A stretch of DNA of 64,000 bases, taken from NCBI RefSeq assembly GCF_002091755.1, contig NZ_BDAI01000005.1, forward strand, positions 62,001 through 126,000. Direction: 5' to 3'. Position 1 is the stretch's first letter, and each line of letters opens with the position of its first letter. A model generated the notes under the pieces. The model made no database searches. It saw only the letters and a program-made list of their open reading frames with translations, and had not been told where the DNA came from. This DNA is from Pseudomonas nitroreducens NBRC 12694. GTDB lineage: Bacteria; Pseudomonadota; Gammaproteobacteria; Pseudomonadales; Pseudomonadaceae. This document shows positions 54,109 to 61,984 of this stretch, in pieces. Position numbers and translations under genes: made by a program.

Positions 54109-54753
54109 TCAGGCCTCCAGCCGCTCTTGCCGCTGTGCTTCGATCTGCTCGATGCGGCGTGTGATGTTGTCCAGGTTGACGTCGGCTACGTCCTCGACGA
54201 CCAGCACATGAGCTCCCGAAGCGCGGGCGGCACGAATGCCGTTCTCGTTGTCCTCGACGATCAGGCACTCATCGGGCGACAGACCGAAGGACTGGATAGC
54301 CTTGGTGTAGATGTCCGGTGCGGGCTTGGGACTCTTGACGTCTTCGTTGGACAGCTTCAGGTCCAGGTACTGGTCCAGACGGGCCTTGTCCATCATCACC
54401 TCGACGGTGTTGCGGATGGAGTTGGAAGCCACGGCCAGCTTGTAGCCACGGTTCTTCAGCGAGGACAGGGCGTACTGGTGATTGAAGGTGGGCTTGCACT
54501 GCGAGTAGACGATTTCCATCGTGTACGCCTGCTTCATTTCGTTGATGAAGTTGTGCAGCTCAACCGGCAGGTCGTGCTCGACACTGAGCATGTTCAGCTT
54601 GCGCGAGGTCGGCAGCCCGTCGTAGGTGGTCAGGTGGTCATGACGACTGATGGTGTGGCCGAACAGATTGAGCGCCTTGTTCAAAGCCTCGTAGTGCCAA
54701 TCCTTCGCTTCGATCAGCACACCGTCCATGTCGAAAATCACAGCTTTGATCAT
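54109..54753 (-). CDS. HAD-superfamily phosphatase / phosphomutase-like enzyme
   Basis: The 214-aa protein has HAD motif I IFDMDGVLIEAKDWHYEALN (nucleophile Asp), motif II AVASNSIRNT, motif III Lys in SPKPAPDIY and motif IV VEDNENGIRAA, with the cap inserted after motif I as in beta-phosphoglucomutase-like enzymes. It probably dephosphorylates a sugar or alditol phosphate. It is packed between the two nucleotidyltransferases. Confidence 0.85.
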   Translation of the reverse strand: MIKAVIFDMDGVLIEAKDWHYEALNKALNLFGHTISRHDHLTTYDGLPTSRKLNMLSVEHDLPVELHNFINEMKQAYTMEIVYSQCKPTFNHQYALSSLKNRGYKLAVASNSIRNTVEVMMDKARLDQYLDLKLSNEDVKSPKPAPDIYTKAIQSFGLSPDECLIVEDNENGIRAARASGAHVLVVEDVADVNLDNITRRIEQIEAQRQERLEA

Positions 54754-54757
54754 GAGA

Positions 54758-55375
54758 TCATTCCTTGAAGAAAGAGCGAGCGGATTCAGGCAGGTCGGTG
54801 CACAGCGTCAAATTCGCAGCACCCTGGAATTCGGCCAGCAGCTGCCACAGCGGCAGTTGCTCGCGACCATGCAACTCGGAGGAGACGACGCAGACTTGTT
54901 TGCCACCGGCGAGCAGCTCGGCCAGCTGGTCCCGCGAGTACCACTCGCGGCCGAAGCTATCCAGCCAGATGCCATAGGCTTCGTTCAGCCACGCGGGGAC
55001 CGGCTCGACCTCGCTCAGACGCGTATAGGTGCAGACGCCGCTGACGAGGTAGCTGCGCATGTCCGGTACCGCCATGTCGAAGACGAACCAGTTGCTGTGA
55101 CCATGGGCCTCGAACGTCGCCTTGAGCGGCTCGCACAGGCCATCGGCCTTGATATTCATCGCCAGCGGCAGGTTGCGCCCGGCCATGATCCTCAGCAGGT
55201 CGTCCAGGGACATCTCTTCACCGCTGGGCATGTCATGGGAGATGACGAGCCGGCCGGCGACGTCGCGCACGTCGGTCTCGGTGCCGAAGCCCAGGTCAAA
55301 GGAGCGATCGAAGGCAACCTTCAGGTTGCGCTCGGGCCGCTCCAGCCAGTAACCGCGATGACTGATGATCTGCAT
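54758..55375 (-). CDS. Glycerophosphodiester phosphodiesterase-like protein
   Basis: The 205-aa protein has the GDPD/PI-PLC TIM-barrel signatures: HRGYW near residue 6, FGTETDVRDVAGRLVISHD (acid pair and catalytic His). It is shorter than UgpQ and lacks a signal peptide, so it acts in the cytosol. In capsule loci such proteins often accompany nucleotidyltransferases; the substrate is unknown. The gaps to the neighbours are 2 and 4 bases. Confidence 0.8.
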   Translation of the reverse strand: MQIISHRGYWLERPERNLKVAFDRSFDLGFGTETDVRDVAGRLVISHDMPSGEEMSLDDLLRIMAGRNLPLAMNIKADGLCEPLKATFEAHGHSNWFVFDMAVPDMRSYLVSGVCTYTRLSEVEPVPAWLNEAYGIWLDSFGREWYSRDQLAELLAGGKQVCVVSSELHGREQLPLWQLLAEFQGAANLTLCTDLPESARSFFKE

Positions 55376-55377
55376 GA

Positions 55378-56133
55378 TCAGCGACCCGCCGTGGCTGCCT
55401 GGCTGACCGACAGGCCGAGGAACAGGTCAAGGTCAGCAGGAATGCCCAGGCCGTACATGCCAGCGCCTTCGGAACCGATGCTGTAGTGCACGATGCGGGC
55501 GTCGTCGCCGATCATCTCGTTGTAGGCCGGCGCGACGTAGAACTCGCCGTTCACTCGCAGGTCCTTGTCGAACATGGACTCGATCGCGGCGATCAGCTCG
55601 CGGCCACTTCGGAAGTTGTAGATGCCCACGGTAGCCTCGTCGGAAATCACTTCCTTCTCGATGACGCGGTCGATGCGACCCGCCTCGTCGAAGCCGACGA
55701 AGGACCATTTCGGGTCATCCGCCTTCATGGTCATGATCAGGCCGTCCGCCTGCTGCACTTCCATGGAGCGCAGGTAGTCGTTGATGTCGATATCCACGTA
55801 CTGGTCGCTGTTGGCGATCATCACCGGGTCATCGGAGTTGATCAGTTCCCTGGCGGCGTACACCGTGCAGGCGGCGCCTTCGGTGAGGCCGTCGAGCTCG
55901 ACGATGGCGCATCCCGGCGCCCAGGCCTGCAGCTTTTCCTGCAGACCGTAGGCTTCGACGTGTGCTGCCTGGCAGATGAAAATGAAGCGGTGCTCGCAAG
56001 CCGGCGTGAGGTTGTCGATCACCACCTTGATCATCGGCACGCCATGCACCGGAATCAGCGGTTTGGGGTCCTTGTATCCTGCGACCGCGAAACGGCTACC
56101 GGCGCCGGCCATGGGAACTACTATGTTGAGCAT
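55378..56133 (-). CDS. Nucleotidyltransferase of the capsule type (second of two)
   Basis: The 251-aa protein starts MLNIVVPMAGAGSRFAVAGY with the intact nucleotide-binding loop MAGAGSRF and DPKPLIPVHGVPMIKVVIDNL. The Asp-type metal motif is in IANSDQYVDIDIN. This family activates sugars or polyols with NTP in capsule synthesis. AAGGAAAAG lies upstream of the ATG; a longer frame into the ABC gene is ignored. It sits 11 bases after the Wzt gene. Confidence 0.82.
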   Translation of the reverse strand: MLNIVVPMAGAGSRFAVAGYKDPKPLIPVHGVPMIKVVIDNLTPACEHRFIFICQAAHVEAYGLQEKLQAWAPGCAIVELDGLTEGAACTVYAARELINSDDPVMIANSDQYVDIDINDYLRSMEVQQADGLIMTMKADDPKWSFVGFDEAGRIDRVIEKEVISDEATVGIYNFRSGRELIAAIESMFDKDLRVNGEFYVAPAYNEMIGDDARIVHYSIGSEGAGMYGLGIPADLDLFLGLSVSQAATAGR

Positions 56134-56144
56134 CTGCTTTTCCT

Positions 56145-56846
56145 TCACTTGCGCAGGATGAATTCGTCGTATGCGTCCATGACTTCGTTGGCCGGGCCGA
56201 GCATCTGCACGCGCCCGTCCTTCAACCAGCACACTCGACTACACATCTCTCTGATACGTCCTGAATCGTGGGATACGAACACCACGGTCTGATTTCCTTG
56301 AAGCATCTCGCGCATGGTGGCCTCGGCCTTTTCGCGAAAATGCCCGTCGCCGACGCTCAGGACCTCGTCCAGGAGGATCACGTCGGGACGCGAATACTTG
56401 GAAATGGCGAAGCCCAGGCGGGCACGCATCCCGGTGGAATAACTGCGCACCGGTAGCCCGGCCGAGCCGCCCAGCTCGGCGTAGTCGAGAATCTCGGCGG
56501 TCAGCTCGCGCATGCGCCTGCGGCTCATGCCCATCAGCATGCCGCTGAGCACGATGTTGTCGCTCGCGTCCAGGTTGTCGTCGAAACCCAGCTGCAGGTT
56601 GAGCAGCGAGACGCTCGCGACCGAGGAAGTCAGGTGCCCACGCGTCGGCTGGTAGATTCCGGCCAGTACGCGCAGCAGGGTGCTCTTGCCGGCGCCATTG
56701 CCGCCAACCACACCGAAGGTCTCGCCACGCTCGACCGAGAAGGAGATGTCCTGCAGCACCGTGTTCTGACGACGGGAAAACAGGCGCGGGCCATTGCGGA
56801 AGGTCAGCGACAGGCCATCGACTGTCAGTGCGGCAACTTCGGTCAT
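56145..56846 (-). CDS. Polysaccharide ABC exporter ATPase (Wzt/KpsT-like)
   Basis: The 233-aa ATPase has Walker A GGNGAGKST at 48-56, signature YSTGMRARLGFAISK, Walker B VILLDEVLSVGDGHF and the switch His in VFVSHDSG. It lacks the C-terminal carbohydrate-binding domain of O-antigen Wzt proteins; the length fits the capsule-type KpsT. It couples to the membrane subunit with a four-base overlap. Export of the finished or lipid-linked glycan is the expected role. Confidence 0.9.
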   Translation of the reverse strand: MTEVAALTVDGLSLTFRNGPRLFSRRQNTVLQDISFSVERGETFGVVGGNGAGKSTLLRVLAGIYQPTRGHLTSSVASVSLLNLQLGFDDNLDASDNIVLSGMLMGMSRRRMRELTAEILDYAELGGSAGLPVRSYSTGMRARLGFAISKYSRPDVILLDEVLSVGDGHFREKAEATMREMLQGNQTVVFVSHDSGRIREMCSRVCWLKDGRVQMLGPANEVMDAYDEFILRK

Positions 56847-57634
56847 TTGCTCAACGCCATGGCATAGGAATTGCGGTTAGCGGCAACGAACAGGACAGCC
56901 AGCACGAACAGCGCCAGCGCGCCGCAGAAGAGAGCGAAGATATCCCCGATGACGGGTGCGCGACCGTACATCAGCACCTCGCGATACTGCGAAAGCAGCA
57001 GCGCCAGGGGATTGAGATCCAGCAGGAGATGGAACTGCGGCGGGATGTTGTCCTTGGAATAGAACACGCCCGATCCGAACATCAGGAACTGAAGCCCGGA
57101 GGAAATCAGGATGCGCACATCCGGCAGGAAGGGCGTCAGGCCCGCGACGAAGACGCCGCAGCCGGCCGTGATGATCAATTGCACGAGCATGATCAGCGGC
57201 AGGTACAACCACAGCCAGGATGGCGTGAAGCCGATGGCGAGCAGCAGCCCCAGGAGCAAAGCGACGACCAGCGACTCCTTGACCAGATCCTTGAATATCG
57301 AGGTCAGCGGGAATATCAGCGGGTCGACCCTGCAATGCTCGAGAATGTGCTTCTTCTCGTAGATGGCATCGGTGCAGTTCATCACGCTCTTGTTGAACCA
57401 GGTCCAGAACGTGACGCCGATAATCAGGAACACAGCGAAGTTCTCCACCTGGATACGCAGCAGATGGCCGAACACGGTGTAATAGATCACGAGAAGGATC
57501 AGCGGCTCGATCAGCCACCAGGCAAAGCCCAGACGCGTCCTCGTCGACTCGGACTTCAGCCCGAGGCGCGCTCGCTCCACCGATATCTGGATAGCGGACC
57601 AGATATCGTTCCCTCCCCCTAGCTGCAAACGCAC
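56843..57634 (-). CDS. Polysaccharide ABC exporter membrane subunit (Wzm/KpsM-like)
   Basis: The 263-aa inner-membrane protein has six predicted hydrophobic segments and the ABC2-type pattern TRTRLGFAWWLIEPLILLVIYYTVFGHLL, with IPPQFHLLLDLNPLALLLSQYREVLMYG near the C-terminus. It is the first gene of the leftward polysaccharide operon, followed by Wzt. KpsM- and Wzm-type exporters cannot be told apart here. Confidence 0.9.
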   Translation of the reverse strand: MRLQLGGGNDIWSAIQISVERARLGLKSESTRTRLGFAWWLIEPLILLVIYYTVFGHLLRIQVENFAVFLIIGVTFWTWFNKSVMNCTDAIYEKKHILEHCRVDPLIFPLTSIFKDLVKESLVVALLLGLLLAIGFTPSWLWLYLPLIMLVQLIITAGCGVFVAGLTPFLPDVRILISSGLQFLMFGSGVFYSKDNIPPQFHLLLDLNPLALLLSQYREVLMYGRAPVIGDIFALFCGALALFVLAVLFVAANRNSYAMALSK

Positions 57635-58050
57635 AACACACCCTCACACTTTTTCAAGGCCGAACGATCCCGCTCCCGCAGATAGCGCATTTCGCGCGCT
57701 TCGGAGTTGTCGAGCTCAAGGCAAAGTTTCCCGCACGCCCCTCAGCAGGTCGCCGGAGATACCCCATATTCCTCAGCGCAAAACGCGCCGAAATCCCTCT
57801 GCAATTGCCGGAGCAGATGTACCTCTGCTTGCTGCCCTGGCTCGTACCCGAGCTTGCGGGTACCGCCCGGGAGGCCGGACGAAAAAGACAGGAGCAAAGC
57901 GACAAAAGCTGAGCATGGCGATTCGCAACAAGGCTGCAGATCACCAGTTTGCTAAACCGATTCGAGAAGCGCCCAGGTTTTAACGACCAGGCATAGACGG
58001 AGGGTATTTTCAGTCAAGCAGTCCCTTACGTCCCGAAAACAGCAAAGCGC

Positions 58051-58066
58051 GTCACATCAATGTGAC
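58051..58066. promoter_or_regulatory. 16-bp perfect palindrome upstream of the polysaccharide promoter
   Basis: GTCACATCAATGTGAC has 7-base arms around CA. Relative to the proposed start it would lie at about -68 to -83, a position suited to an activator. The binding protein is unknown; the half-sites are in reverse orientation to a CRP/Vfr site. Confidence 0.55.
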
Positions 58067-58219
58067 AATTTCGTGAAACATCAAAATAACAATGGAAATG
58101 TAGGAAAATTCCCATTGATGGCACAATGATAAGCTGCGAAAAACACTCAGGGTAGGGAAAATTACCGTGCGTTCGTCGGCAAATATTTCATGCAGCGAAA
58201 AAACCAGTCTGTGAAGCAC

Positions 58220-58246
58220 GCTTCGGAGAATCTTCAATTCTCCGAA
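58220..58246. repeat. 11-bp inverted repeat near the end of the flavin reductase operon
   Basis: CTTCGGAGAAT and ATTCTCCGAAG flank CTTCA. There is no T-run on the minus strand, so it may be an operator or a weak terminator after the flavin reductase gene. Confidence 0.55.
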
Positions 58247-58387
58247 GATCTTAAGAAAATTCCCAAGATAACAACCATATCGGCGAAATTACTGAAAAGT
58301 AATGAAACCTTAAGGTTCAGTTGCTTCGTCAAATTCCTGCGGCATCCAGCCACACCCTAAAACTCCCAGCGTGCCCGCAAGGAATTT

Positions 58388-59059
58388 TCACACCTGAACT
58401 TTTCCATCCGACCATTGGCGCTCTCCACCGCCTTTCTGCTCTACCCACTGCTTCAGCGAACGCGTCGGCAGGTCGAAATATTCCCGCGTACGCGCATAAC
58501 CATGCCCGCCCATGCGGCCGATGGCGTCGAGGCCGAGCTGATCGATATAAAGCGTCGCCGGGTCGATCAGGTCGTCGCGCACATGGGCCATCAGCACTTC
58601 GCAAAGGATGATCTCTCGCGATTGGCCGATGGACAGCGCCATCATCCTCCGGCACTCCAGTGCAACCGGCGCCTCGCCGATGCGCGGGCAGCCGACGCGG
58701 GTGCCGGGGATGGCGGTGAGGCCGGCGGCGACCAGTTCGTCGAAGCCTGGCTCGAAGGGCACGGCGCAGACGTTCATGGCTTCCACCAGCGCGTCGGAGA
58801 CTATGTTCACGGTGAATTCCTGATTGTTACGGATGTTCAGCGTGGTGTCCTTCGGGCTCAGGTCGCTGTAGTTCTCCACGCCCAGGGCGAGGATCGGCGG
58901 GTCGGCAGAAAGGGCGTTGAAGAAGCTGAAGGGCGCGGCATTGGCCCGACCTTCCGAGTCGATGGTCGTGACCAGCGCGATGGGCCGCGGCACGACGCTG
59001 CCGATGAGGATCTTGTATTTCTCGCGGGCGGACAGCTGCTGGAAGTCGAAGCTGAGCAT
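58388..59059 (-). CDS. Flavin reductase-like FMN-binding protein
   Basis: The 223-aa protein has the split-barrel FMN-binding fold of the flavin reductase-like (DIM6/NTAB) family: IGSVVPRPIALVTTIDSEGRANAAPFSFFNALSADPPILALG at the start and EVLMAHVRDDLIDPATLYIDQLGLDAIGRMGGHGYARTREYFDL towards the end. The start at 59059 has AAGGATC upstream. It may supply reduced flavin or act as a flavoprotein in degradation of the substrate handled by the two amidohydrolases upstream. No monooxygenase partner is in the window. Confidence 0.88.
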   Translation of the reverse strand: MLSFDFQQLSAREKYKILIGSVVPRPIALVTTIDSEGRANAAPFSFFNALSADPPILALGVENYSDLSPKDTTLNIRNNQEFTVNIVSDALVEAMNVCAVPFEPGFDELVAAGLTAIPGTRVGCPRIGEAPVALECRRMMALSIGQSREIILCEVLMAHVRDDLIDPATLYIDQLGLDAIGRMGGHGYARTREYFDLPTRSLKQWVEQKGGGERQWSDGKVQV

Positions 59060-59070
59060 GGATTGATCCT

Positions 59071-60570
59071 TCAATGAGCCTGCGGTGCGTGGGCATCGAG
59101 CAGCGGTGCGGCGGTGCTGTACGAGTCGGCAAAGGGAATCGCGGAACGGAACAGCGTGCGCCACGGCGGGTTGCCAAAGGCACGCTCTGCGTGGTGCTGC
59201 ATCTGTTTCTGGAACAGTACGTCAGCGCGGTGTTGCAGGTCGGCGTAATCGACGCCGATCACCTGGCCGCCCTGCATCACGCTGCGGCCGTCGATGAAGC
59301 TGGCGATGCAGTCGTCGCCGCGGCCGGCGGTGAACAGGTTCTTCAGCGGATCGAAGAATGGCCCCTGGTGGAAATCACCCAGGCGGAACACCGTGATGTC
59401 CGCACGCGCGCCGACGGCGAGACGGCCGAGGTCATCGCGGCCCAACGCCTGGGCGCCACCGAGGGTGGCGGCGTTGTACAGATCGAGCATGCGCGTGTGC
59501 TCGGCATCACCCTCCTTCACCCGCGCGATGTTCAGGCCCTGGCGCAGGTTGTCGAGCATGTCCGCCGGGAAGGTGTCGGTGCCCATGGCGAGATTGATGC
59601 CGCGCGCGCGGTAGGCACCGAAGGAATCCAGCGCGTCGCCTTCGCGGGCAAACACCACGGGGCAATGCACCAGGCTTGCGCCGGTGTCGGCGAGGCGCTG
59701 CAATTCGTGATCACCGCTGTGCAGGATGCCGTGGGGCAGCACGCTGCGCGGGTTGAGCAAGCCATAATGGTCAAGCCACTGCAGCGAGGACGTGTCGCGC
59801 AGGCGCCGCACCAGCTCCACTTCGTAGCGCGACTGGCAGCAGTGCAGGCGCAGCGGCGCGTTCAGTTCACGCTGGATGGCGGCGGTGCGTTCCAGCAGCG
59901 CGGGTGTGCAGGTTTCGATGCGATCGGGCAACAGCGCGCCGCGTACCAGGCTATTGTGTGCACCGTCGAAGTCGCGGAAGAAGCGTTCGGCTTCCTTCAA
60001 TCCGGCGAGCCCTGCGGCTTCGTCCCAGTGCTGCGCGGGGCTGCCGTCAGCGCGAGCGTAGGTCATCCCGCTCATGTAGCAGGGACCGAGATAGGTGCGC
60101 AGGCCCAACTCACCGGAGAGCGCGGCAACCCCGGCGAACTCGTCGTAGTGCTCGGCCCAGCGCCGGTAGTACATGGAGGTGATCGGCATGGCGGTGGTGA
60201 TGCCGTTGCGGATCAGTTGGGCGAAGGCGTAGCGGTATTTGAACAGCTCCTCGTCCGCGCTGTAGCACTCGCTCGGGCCGGCGCGCAGATAATCCTCGGA
60301 CCAGACGCGACCCATGTTCCATTCGGCGCCGTTATCCAGGGTGAGCACCGTGGAATCGAGATCGCCCAGCGCATCAAGATCAATGAAACCGGGGCCGACC
60401 AGCGCGTGGCCGTAATCGATCCACTGGCCGACGTCACCAGGAAAGCCGCGTCCGACGAAGAGTATTTTCCCGTCCTCGAACACGACTTCGCCGTGACGCC
60501 AGAGCACATGCTGCGTGCCGTCGAAGCCGACCACGAAGCTGGCTTTCAGGCCGAGGCGCGCACCGCTCAC
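59071..60570 (-). CDS. Divergent amidohydrolase (chlorohydrolase/deaminase family) lacking HxH
   Basis: The 499-aa protein has the metallo-dependent hydrolase fold of the chlorohydrolase/guanine deaminase family. The usual first metal motif HxH is replaced by FIDLDALGDLD (62-72). Later motifs remain: His243 in LRLHCCQS, His280 in LPHGILHS and Asp332 in GTDTFPAD. Either the metal centre is altered, as in other divergent subgroups, or the substrate chemistry differs. It overlaps the upstream deaminase-like gene by four bases, so the two act in one pathway. Confidence 0.8.
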   Translation of the reverse strand: MSGARLGLKASFVVGFDGTQHVLWRHGEVVFEDGKILFVGRGFPGDVGQWIDYGHALVGPGFIDLDALGDLDSTVLTLDNGAEWNMGRVWSEDYLRAGPSECYSADEELFKYRYAFAQLIRNGITTAMPITSMYYRRWAEHYDEFAGVAALSGELGLRTYLGPCYMSGMTYARADGSPAQHWDEAAGLAGLKEAERFFRDFDGAHNSLVRGALLPDRIETCTPALLERTAAIQRELNAPLRLHCCQSRYEVELVRRLRDTSSLQWLDHYGLLNPRSVLPHGILHSGDHELQRLADTGASLVHCPVVFAREGDALDSFGAYRARGINLAMGTDTFPADMLDNLRQGLNIARVKEGDAEHTRMLDLYNAATLGGAQALGRDDLGRLAVGARADITVFRLGDFHQGPFFDPLKNLFTAGRGDDCIASFIDGRSVMQGGQVIGVDYADLQHRADVLFQKQMQHHAERAFGNPPWRTLFRSAIPFADSYSTAAPLLDAHAPQAH

Positions 60571-61766
60571 AGGCGCGACTCCAGCAGCCGCCCATGCTCG
60601 GCGATCAGCCTGCCGGCCCTGAATACCTGACGCTGCGCTGGACGCGCGACCACGGCCTCGCCGAGGGATTCGACCGGTAGCAGGAGGAAGTCCGCTGGCG
60701 CACCGACCTCGATACGCGCCGGCTCCCGGCCCAGCGCGCGAGCGCCGTTAGCAGTGGCAGCGGCGAAGGCGGCGGCAAGGTCGTCGTCCTTGCACAGGTC
60801 GAAGCGAAAGGCCAGCAGCATGGCGCGTTCGAGCATGTCGCCGTTGCCCATGGGCGACCAGGCATCGCGGATGCCATCGCTGCCCAGGCACAGGTTCACG
60901 CCGGCTTCGCGCAAGGCGAGGAACGGCGGCACCGGGGTATCGGCCGGGGCGGAGCTCATCAGGGAAATGCCCAGCTCGGAGAGTCGCTCGGCCAGCGGCT
61001 CGACCTGCTCCCAGGGCGCCATGCCCAGGCAGTAGGCGTGGCTGATCATGACCTTGCCCTGCAGGCCGTGGCGCTCGGTGAAGTCGGCGATGCGGGCGAT
61101 CTGCCAGAGGCCCAGCTCGCCCTTGTCGTGCAGATGGATATCGACGCCCCGGCCGAATTCCACGGCGAGGCCGAAGACGATATCCAGCTGGGCGATGGGG
61201 TCGTCGTCGATGCCACAGGGGTCGAGGCCGCCGACGTTTTCCACGCCCAGTTGCATCGCCTCGCGCATCAGCTCGGCGGTGCCAGGGCGACTGACCAGGC
61301 CGGTCTGCGGGAAGACCACGAACTGCATGTCGATCAGATCAGCGTACCGTTCGCGTAGCGCCTGCATGGCGACCACATGGCGCAGGCCCAGCTCGGGGTC
61401 GATGTCCACGTGGCAACGGAAGGTCAGCGAGCCGCGGGCGATGCACTGCTCCAGCAGCGCGCCGGCACGCTCGGAAATCGGCGCCTCGATCTCGCGCAGA
61501 ACGCGGCGTTCGTTGGCAATGTAGTCCTTGAGCGTCGGCCCGGCGCTGTTAGGCCGCCAGGGTTGGCCCCAGAGTGTCTTGTCCAGGTGGCAATGGCTCT
61601 CTACCAGCGGCGGCAGCAGGAGCTGGCCGGCACCGTCGACGTCGTCCGGTGCAATGGCGACGCCGCTCGCCGGGCGGCGCTCGGCGATGCGGCCGTTGTG
61701 GATCAGGAAATCTTCCGCCGCGTTACCGAGCGGACGGATGTTGCGCAGCCAGTAGCTGTCGGTCAT
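60567..61766 (-). CDS. Cytosine deaminase-like amidohydrolase
   Basis: The 399-aa protein has the metal motif VESHCHLDKT (His58, His60), then HLHDKGE, VMISHAYCLGM and LGSDGIRDAWSP, the order found in the CodA/cytosine deaminase group. It probably deaminates or hydrolyses a cyclic amide, amidine or N-heterocycle. It lies 218 bases downstream of a polyamine-type transporter gene and overlaps the next amidohydrolase. The substrate is unknown. Confidence 0.85.
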   Translation of the reverse strand: MTDSYWLRNIRPLGNAAEDFLIHNGRIAERRPASGVAIAPDDVDGAGQLLLPPLVESHCHLDKTLWGQPWRPNSAGPTLKDYIANERRVLREIEAPISERAGALLEQCIARGSLTFRCHVDIDPELGLRHVVAMQALRERYADLIDMQFVVFPQTGLVSRPGTAELMREAMQLGVENVGGLDPCGIDDDPIAQLDIVFGLAVEFGRGVDIHLHDKGELGLWQIARIADFTERHGLQGKVMISHAYCLGMAPWEQVEPLAERLSELGISLMSSAPADTPVPPFLALREAGVNLCLGSDGIRDAWSPMGNGDMLERAMLLAFRFDLCKDDDLAAAFAAATANGARALGREPARIEVGAPADFLLLPVESLGEAVVARPAQRQVFRAGRLIAEHGRLLESRL

Positions 61767-61795
61767 GGGGACCTCGGATCTTGTTGAAAACGTAG

Positions 61796-61823
61796 GGCGG
61801 ATAACCGCTTGCGGTTATCCGCC
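61796..61823. repeat. 28-bp perfect inverted repeat
   Basis: GGCGGATAACCGC and GCGGTTATCCGCC flank TT. This type of GGATAAC repeat is common in intergenic DNA of the P. citronellolis/P. nitroreducens group, to my knowledge. It could also act as a terminator-like structure after the transporter genes. Confidence 0.7.
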
Positions 61824-61858
61824 AATGAGCTCGAAGGCGCGCGCTCCGGGTTCAAACT

Positions 61859-61930
61859 GGTAGGAGCGAGCTTGCTCGCGAACCGCACAACGTCGGTCAA
61901 CCCGGAGTCTGTTCGCGAGCAAGGACTAGG
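61859..61930. repeat. Pseudomonas REP pair (REPIN-like)
   Basis: GTAGGAGCGAGCTTGCTCGC at 61860-61879 is the Pseudomonas REP consensus. A degenerate inverted copy, TTCGCGAGCAAGGACTAGG, lies at 61912-61930. The inverted pair about 50 bases apart has a REPIN-like form. Confidence 0.75.
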
Positions 61931-61984
61931 CGTCCCCCTCGGTCCTATGAAGAGCAGCCCCGGGTACGGAGCCCGGTCGGACCA

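Larger units (their letters stand above)
57635..58387 (-). promoter_or_regulatory. Long upstream region and promoter of the polysaccharide operon
   Basis: These 753 bases hold no convincing gene. From about 57960 to 58320 they are strikingly AT-rich for this genome. A minus-strand promoter TTGACT (58017-58012), 16 bases, TATGCC (57995-57990) would start near 57983, giving a leader of about 350 bases before the Wzm gene. Two clean palindromes lie upstream (58051-58066 and 58220-58246). The remainder shows nothing I can interpret. Confidence 0.6.

Noticed and set aside
57834..57870. Possible JUMPstart/ops-like element on the minus strand
   Set aside because: Only GAGCCAGGG and a GGCGGTAC (not GGCGGTAG) match the JUMPstart pattern, in the wrong order. 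This could easily be chance.
57654..57955. Two opposite frames of 82 and 96 codons upstream of the polysaccharide operon
   Set aside because: No ribosome site, no family and overlapping each other; treated as leader and intergenic DNA.
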